This document shows positions 60,403 to 64,000 of a DNA stretch of 64,000 bases, in pieces. This DNA comes from UBA4416 sp035439445. GTDB taxonomy: Bacteria > Bacteroidota > Bacteroidia > B-17B0 > Aurantibacillaceae. Location: positions 62,001 to 126,000 of the forward strand of contig DAORKG010000005.1 in the NCBI GenBank assembly GCA_035439445.1, read 5' to 3'. A program made the translations under genes and the position numbers. Position 1 is the first letter of the stretch. Each line of letters starts with the position of its first letter. Under the pieces are notes generated by a model. That model was not told the DNA's origin. It was given only the letters and a program-made list of their open reading frames with translations, and did no database searches.

Positions 60403-61656
60403 CTAGTGCTGAATGTTTTCTACTGCCTTAGGATCATGTTTATGTTTGAATAATATGGCAAATAATACAGATATCACAAGGGCATAGATTGAAAAAGTGA
60501 GCCAGATATGATGCCAGTCTTTTCCTGTTTCAGATGTAAAATAATGATCGATGATATAACCACTACTGATACTCCCAAATACAGCACCAAAACCATTTGT
60601 CATCATCATAAACAAGCCTTGTGCTGATGAGCGAATGGTAGAATCAGTTGATGTTTCAACAAACAAAGAACCTGAAATATTAAAGAAATCAAATGCCATA
60701 CCGTAAACGATACATGATGCAATAATCATCCATAAGCCATCGGTTGGATTTCCAAATGCAAACAATCCAAAACGTAATACCCATGCCAGCATACTAAATA
60801 GCATCACTTGTTTAATACCAAACTTCTTTAAGAAAAATGGAATTGCTAAAATAAACAGTGTCTCAGATATTTGTGAAATGGACATAATAATGGTTGAGTA
60901 TTTCACAACAAACGAATCCGCATATTCTGCCTGGTGTTTAAAGTCATCTAAAAACACATCGCCATAAGCATTTGTTAGTTGTAAAGCAGCACCTAAAAAC
61001 ATACTGAAAATAAAAAACAGAGCAAGCTTGTAATTGGCAAATAATTTAAACGAACTTAATCCAATTAAATCAACAAATGATTGATTGTTTTCTGTTTTAT
61101 GTTGTGGCTTACATTTAGGTAAAGAAAAGGAATAAATACCCAGACCTATAGCTGCAATAGCAGCAATGTAAAATTGATTTTCAGAAGCTTTGTTACCTGA
61201 TAAATTAGTAATCCACATAGCAACAATAAACCCAATGGTTCCCCAAACTCTGATAGGGGGAAAGTCTTTTACAACGTCCATATTATTACTTTTAAGTGCA
61301 TTATAGGCTACAGAGTTTGATAATGCAATGGTTGGCATATAAAAAATCATAGCAATTAATATTACCCAAAAAAAGCTGGAAGGATCATTTATTTGAGGAA
61401 CGTAAATCAATGTTAAACCTCCCAATATATGAAGAATGCCATATAATTTTTCTGCGTTTAGCCACCTGTCAGCAATAATTCCGCATAGTGTTGGCATAAA
61501 TATCGATGCAATACCCATGGTAGAGAATATAGCTCCAAACTGAGTTCCATCCCATTGCTTAGTTCCAAACCAGTAATTAGCAACAGTAATTAACCATGCT
61601 CCCCAAACAAAAAACTGCAGGAAGCTCATGATAATTAAACGCATTTTTAAATTCAT
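60403..61656 (-). CDS. Nucleoside permease, NupG-type MFS transporter
   Basis: The product has 417 residues and about 12 membrane helices. The N-terminal MRLIIMSFLQFFVWGAWLIT is typical of the nucleoside:H+ symporter family (PF03825). SIFMPTLCGIIADRW is the MFS loop, and IFYMPTIALSNSVAYNALK matches family members in Bacteroidota. It probably imports nucleosides. Neighbours give no further clue. Confidence 0.85.
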   Translation of the reverse strand: MNLKMRLIIMSFLQFFVWGAWLITVANYWFGTKQWDGTQFGAIFSTMGIASIFMPTLCGIIADRWLNAEKLYGILHILGGLTLIYVPQINDPSSFFWVILIAMIFYMPTIALSNSVAYNALKSNNMDVVKDFPPIRVWGTIGFIVAMWITNLSGNKASENQFYIAAIAAIGLGIYSFSLPKCKPQHKTENNQSFVDLIGLSSFKLFANYKLALFFIFSMFLGAALQLTNAYGDVFLDDFKHQAEYADSFVVKYSTIIMSISQISETLFILAIPFFLKKFGIKQVMLFSMLAWVLRFGLFAFGNPTDGLWMIIASCIVYGMAFDFFNISGSLFVETSTDSTIRSSAQGLFMMMTNGFGAVFGSISSGYIIDHYFTSETGKDWHHIWLTFSIYALVISVLFAILFKHKHDPKAVENIQH

Positions 61657-61751
61657 ACTAGTAAATTAAATTATTTCATCAGCAAGATAGAAAAAGATTT
61701 AAAATGTAACTAATTTTTAACCATGTATTATATGGTTAAAATCTGGAAATC

Positions 61752-62606
61752 ATGAATGTTAAATTAATTACCTCACTACTTTTTTTGTGTGTTTTTGAAA
61801 CCAATGTGATGCTAGCCAAAACTAAGGTGTCTATTCAAAAAGCATTTGATAAAAAATACATCTCTGCGAAAGCTATTTGTAAAGGTGGTTTGGAATTAGA
61901 TTATTCTGTTTCTAACTTATTGAAAGATTCATTAATTGTTGTGATACCTGCAGGTTGGCGATTTAATTCAAATGCCGGTAAAAACGATTATCAGGATATC
62001 TTAGTAACACACGAGGAGTTATTAGTATTAAGACCAAAACAAACTAAGATGTTTGATATAAAAGGTTATTGTTGTGAGGCTACGAAAGGAGGTCCAATTA
62101 AGGGAATTCCCTATACTATTGGAAAAATGGCAGATAGTAGTTTGGTTTTACTGGCAAGATATTTAAATACTCATAAAACAGATTCAAATACAGAGCAATA
62201 CAGTGTTTGGGCTATTAGTGACGGAAAAGAAACAGCTAACATTACAAGTCATAACGACTCGATTGCTGCTCTTCTCAGGACATTTGTGGCTAATATAAAA
62301 GGAGAGCCACTCCCTTGGTATACACTTTTAAAAAGAGCAAGGGTAAATTCTTATGGAGAAGTATCAGACCACCCTATAAGATTTAAAGCAGATATAAATT
62401 ATTCTGTCACTGAAACCTGCTATTCTTACTGTTATATACTGGATTCTAATGGGCAAAAAGTGTCTGAAATATTTGGTAAATGGCTTTTGCCGGAAAGTAA
62501 CGACTACAGTGCCAACTTCAATGTTGCCGGTTTGAAGAAAGGCGAGTATAAATTGGTATTGGAAGGGAAAAATTCCCCTTTGTTTGAGAAAACTTTCAAA
62601 ATTTAG
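61752..62606 (+). CDS. Exported protein of unknown function
   Basis: The product has 284 residues with a signal peptide (MNVKLITSLLFLCVFETNVMLA). The mature part is beta-rich, with CKGGLELDYSVSNLLKDSLIV, IKGYCCEATKGGP and an Ig-like C-terminal strand set ending LEGKNSPLFEKTFKI. Three or four cysteines in the middle could bind metal or form disulfides. I recognise no family. It stands alone, about 95 bp from the divergent permease gene. Confidence 0.75.
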   Translation: MNVKLITSLLFLCVFETNVMLAKTKVSIQKAFDKKYISAKAICKGGLELDYSVSNLLKDSLIVVIPAGWRFNSNAGKNDYQDILVTHEELLVLRPKQTKMFDIKGYCCEATKGGPIKGIPYTIGKMADSSLVLLARYLNTHKTDSNTEQYSVWAISDGKETANITSHNDSIAALLRTFVANIKGEPLPWYTLLKRARVNSYGEVSDHPIRFKADINYSVTETCYSYCYILDSNGQKVSEIFGKWLLPESNDYSANFNVAGLKKGEYKLVLEGKNSPLFEKTFKI

Positions 62607-62668
62607 CATTTAATTATCTGTTATACAGTACTTTATGTTAAGATTAAGTTTTCTTTCTTTTTTAAAAG

Positions 62669-62704
62669 TTTGATTAGCATAATTCAATTAATTTTTTACT
62701 TTTG
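62669..62704 (+). promoter_or_regulatory. Promoter of the DUF2795 gene
   Basis: TTTG at 62669-62672 and an exact TACTTTTG at 62697-62704 are 24 bp apart, one more than the usual range. The ATG at 62728 follows 23 bp after the -7 box. Confidence 0.5.
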
Positions 62705-62727
62705 CATGAAAATTTAAAAATAATAGT

Positions 62728-62949
62728 ATGTATTGGACATTAGAATTAGCATCATGGTTGGAAGATGCGCCTTGGCCGGCAACTAAGGACGAGTTAATTG
62801 ATTTTGCTATTCGTTCTGGTGCTCCGATGGAGGTAATAGAAAATTTACAAGAAATGGAAGACGAAGGTGAAGCTTACGAAACCATTGAAGAAATTTGGCC
62901 GGATTACCCAACCAAAGATGATTTCTTTTTTAACGAAGATGAATATTAA
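62728..62949 (+). CDS. DUF2795-family small acidic protein
   Basis: The product has 73 residues and is strongly acidic. It starts MYWTLELASWLEDAPWPAT and has KDELIDFAIRSGAPMEVIENL, then EEIWPDYPTKDDFFFNEDEY. This is the widespread small Bacteroidota DUF2795 form. Function is unknown. It has its own promoter and terminator, so it is monocistronic. Confidence 0.87.
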   Translation: MYWTLELASWLEDAPWPATKDELIDFAIRSGAPMEVIENLQEMEDEGEAYETIEEIWPDYPTKDDFFFNEDEY

Positions 62950-62953
62950 AACT

Positions 62954-62984
62954 AAAAAAGGTTCGCAATTTGCGAACCTTTTTT
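62954..62984 (+). terminator. Terminator between convergent small genes
   Basis: AAAAAAGGTTCGC and GCGAACCTTTTTT form a 13-bp stem around AATTT, with T runs for either direction. Confidence 0.88.
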
Positions 62985-62996
62985 GTTATTCTTTTA

Positions 62997-63431
62997 TTAA
63001 TCTTGATCTAAAGAATTAGGTTTGCCCGCAGCTTTTTTCTCTTTGTGTTTAGCTTTTAACTTTTCTAGTTGCTCAGGAGTTAATATGGCTTTTACGTTTT
63101 GTCGGTATTCTTTTCTAACTGCTTCAATTTCATTTTTTGCAGCTTCTTTATTTTCTTTTTGTCCTTTATATTTTGCTCTAATAGCATCAACATTTGTAGC
63201 ACGAGTTGTAGCTAGTGCTAAAACTTTTGCTTTTTGTTCGTCTGTTAGGGTAACTTCAGCATTTAAATCATCCACACTTTTTTGCGCACGTTGTTCTATA
63301 GTTTGTTTTTCTTTGTGTTCTCCTTTAGAATGTTCTGTGTGTTCTCCTTTTGGTTTTTTAGGAGCTTCTTGAGCATTTGATAATGAAGATAGAGCAAATA
63401 AACAGGCTGCTAATACGATTACTTTTTTCAT
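62997..63431 (-). CDS. Spy/LTXXQ-like exported helical protein
   Basis: The product has 144 residues. The signal peptide ends SNAQ. A Lys/His/Glu-rich linker (HTEHSKGEHKEK) is followed by helical segments with LTDEQKAKVLAL and ILTPEQLEKLKAK, the LTxxQ motifs of Spy/CpxP-like periplasmic proteins. It may act as a periplasmic chaperone or bind metal through the His-rich linker. Confidence 0.78.
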   Translation of the reverse strand: MKKVIVLAACLFALSSLSNAQEAPKKPKGEHTEHSKGEHKEKQTIEQRAQKSVDDLNAEVTLTDEQKAKVLALATTRATNVDAIRAKYKGQKENKEAAKNEIEAVRKEYRQNVKAILTPEQLEKLKAKHKEKKAAGKPNSLDQD

Positions 63432-63516
63432 AATTTGTTTTTTAGGATTAATATTTTCATTCTTTGACTAGCAAAAGTTTTACCAGTTTAATGTTTTAAT
63501 GTTAAAATATTTAAAA

Positions 63517-63777
63517 TTATTTTTTTGATGTTTTTGTTTCTTTTGGTTTGTCTGCTACTTTTTGTTCAGTGGCAACTTTACAAACTTTACAAGCTTCATA
63601 TCCTTGTTTTTTAGCTTCATTTAATTCAATTCCCTTTTTTCCGGTTTTAGCGACATCACAATTTTTTGCATGATATTTTTTTCCACTTTCAGTGATATAA
63701 ACAGTTTGGGCTTTTGCCTGCGATGTATTTAAAAATAAAATAAATGCGATTACTGAAATAATAGTTTTGATTTTCAT
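63517..63777 (-). CDS. Small exported protein with Ada/nuclease-type Cys motif
   Basis: The product has 86 residues. A signal peptide ends KAQT. The mature part has KKYHAKNC, then IELNEAKKQGYEACKVCK, a pattern seen in the Cys/His metal-binding segments of Ada-like domains and at the ends of thermonuclease-like proteins. Here it stands alone with a Lys-rich tail. It may bind zinc. The TATGTTTG box lies 22 bp upstream. Confidence 0.78.
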   Translation of the reverse strand: MKIKTIISVIAFILFLNTSQAKAQTVYITESGKKYHAKNCDVAKTGKKGIELNEAKKQGYEACKVCKVATEQKVADKPKETKTSKK

Positions 63778-63799
63778 ATGTAGATAATATTTGTTTGTG

Positions 63800-63807
63800 C
63801 AAACATA
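63800..63807 (-). promoter_or_regulatory. -7 box of the small exported protein promoter
   Basis: The minus strand reads TATGTTTG, an exact TAnnTTTG match, 22 bp upstream of the ATG at 63777. Confidence 0.5.
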
Positions 63808-63809
63808 AA

Positions 63810-63839
63810 AAAACCGTTCAACAATTATTGAACGGTTTT
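63810..63839 (-). terminator. Terminator hairpin after the last gene
   Basis: AAAACCGTTCAA and TTGAACGGTTTT form a perfect 12-bp stem around CAATTA; the minus strand runs on into Ts. It lies 27 bp after the stop of the edge-cut gene. Confidence 0.85.
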
Positions 63840-63866
63840 GAAAAATTATAAGCTATAAATAGCCCT

Positions 63867-64000
63867 TTAGTATTGAACTTTAGGAATCATTCCTCTAATT
63901 CCCATATCTACAGGAACTTCCCCAATTTCAGGTTGATAGTACCCATCAGGTGTGCCAACTTCTATCCACTCAAAGCTTTTGTTAGTAGATAATGAAACAG
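63867..64000 (-). CDS. 3' end of an unidentified gene cut by the window edge
   Basis: The minus strand from the right edge is open for 44 codons and ends at the stop at 63867-63869, with the terminator following 27 bp later. The visible residues include EWIEVGTPDGYYQPEIGEVP and end GMIPKVQY. The codon pattern and adjacent terminator suggest a real gene. The start, full length and family cannot be told. Confidence 0.6.
   Translation of the reverse strand, partial: VSLSTNKSFEWIEVGTPDGYYQPEIGEVPVDMGIRGMIPKVQY

Noticed and set aside
1..64000. Mobile elements, prophage or integrated island
   Set aside because: No transposase, integrase, recombinase, phage structural gene or attachment duplication was seen; the only tRNA gene (43325-43398) has no adjacent integrase.

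Overview
The window looks like a chromosomal segment of an AT-rich Bacteroidota bacterium, probably from the Flavobacteriales or a neighbouring lineage. The evidence is the fused lpxC-fabZ gene, gldC, several proteins ending in type IX secretion (T9SS) sorting domains, TonB-dependent receptors, LytTR two-component signalling, and promoter boxes of the Bacteroidota form TAnnTTTG. I see no insertion sequence, prophage, integrase or CRISPR array. Nearly all genes are intact, and only the first and last are cut by the window ends.

Layout. 1-9.9 kb: the end of a TonB-dependent receptor, a beta-propeller sensor kinase and its LytTR regulator. They are followed by a 1328-residue Kelch/Ig-like T9SS protein and a 79-residue stand-alone sorting-domain-like protein. 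Both of these are preceded by a pair of LytTR-type direct repeats spaced exactly 21 bp. 10-20 kb: a thioredoxin pair, an S41 peptidase and gldC, RlmI, an ABC-2 exporter, a fused Dpp/Opp ATPase and a DedA protein. 20-24.6 kb: a tight four-gene operon (AbiGi-like protein, TPR/SpoIIE phosphatase, small membrane protein, alpha/beta hydrolase) lying between REP-like repeats. 24.7-34.4 kb: rny, zapA, a large coiled-coil protein, an M23 peptidase, a second SpoIIE phosphatase with duplicated HWPG membrane units, a TPR protein and pheS.

34.4-43.4 kb: a MORN/VWA-like protein, ribF, an LRR protein, an RmlD-like SDR, a DEDDh exonuclease, a T9SS esterase, an SGNH lipoprotein with a FadL-type porin, a DUF1801 protein and tRNA-Arg(TCT). 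43.5-54 kb: a glycosyltransferase fused to a remnant sugar-transferase, a T9SS protein, the run lpxD / lpxC-fabZ / lpxA / trpS, trmH, a pseudouridine synthase with a long charged tail, and an ArsC-like protein. 54-59.4 kb: a cobalamin-riboswitch locus with a BtuB-like receptor, a DUF4465 T9SS protein and a BtuG-like propeller lipoprotein, plus a glycosyltransferase. 59.4-64 kb: a tandem universal stress protein, a nucleoside permease and small exported proteins.

The strongest leads are: (1) a predicted LytTR regulon whose two targets are a giant secreted protein and an orphan sorting-domain protein; (2) a B12 uptake operon in which the DUF4465 component appears to be delivered by T9SS instead of being a lipoprotein; (3) the AbiGi-like/SpoIIE operon; (4) the GldL-like HWPG duplication in a phosphatase sensor; (5) the large coiled-coil partner of zapA. 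All functional calls come from reading motifs by eye; no database search was run.
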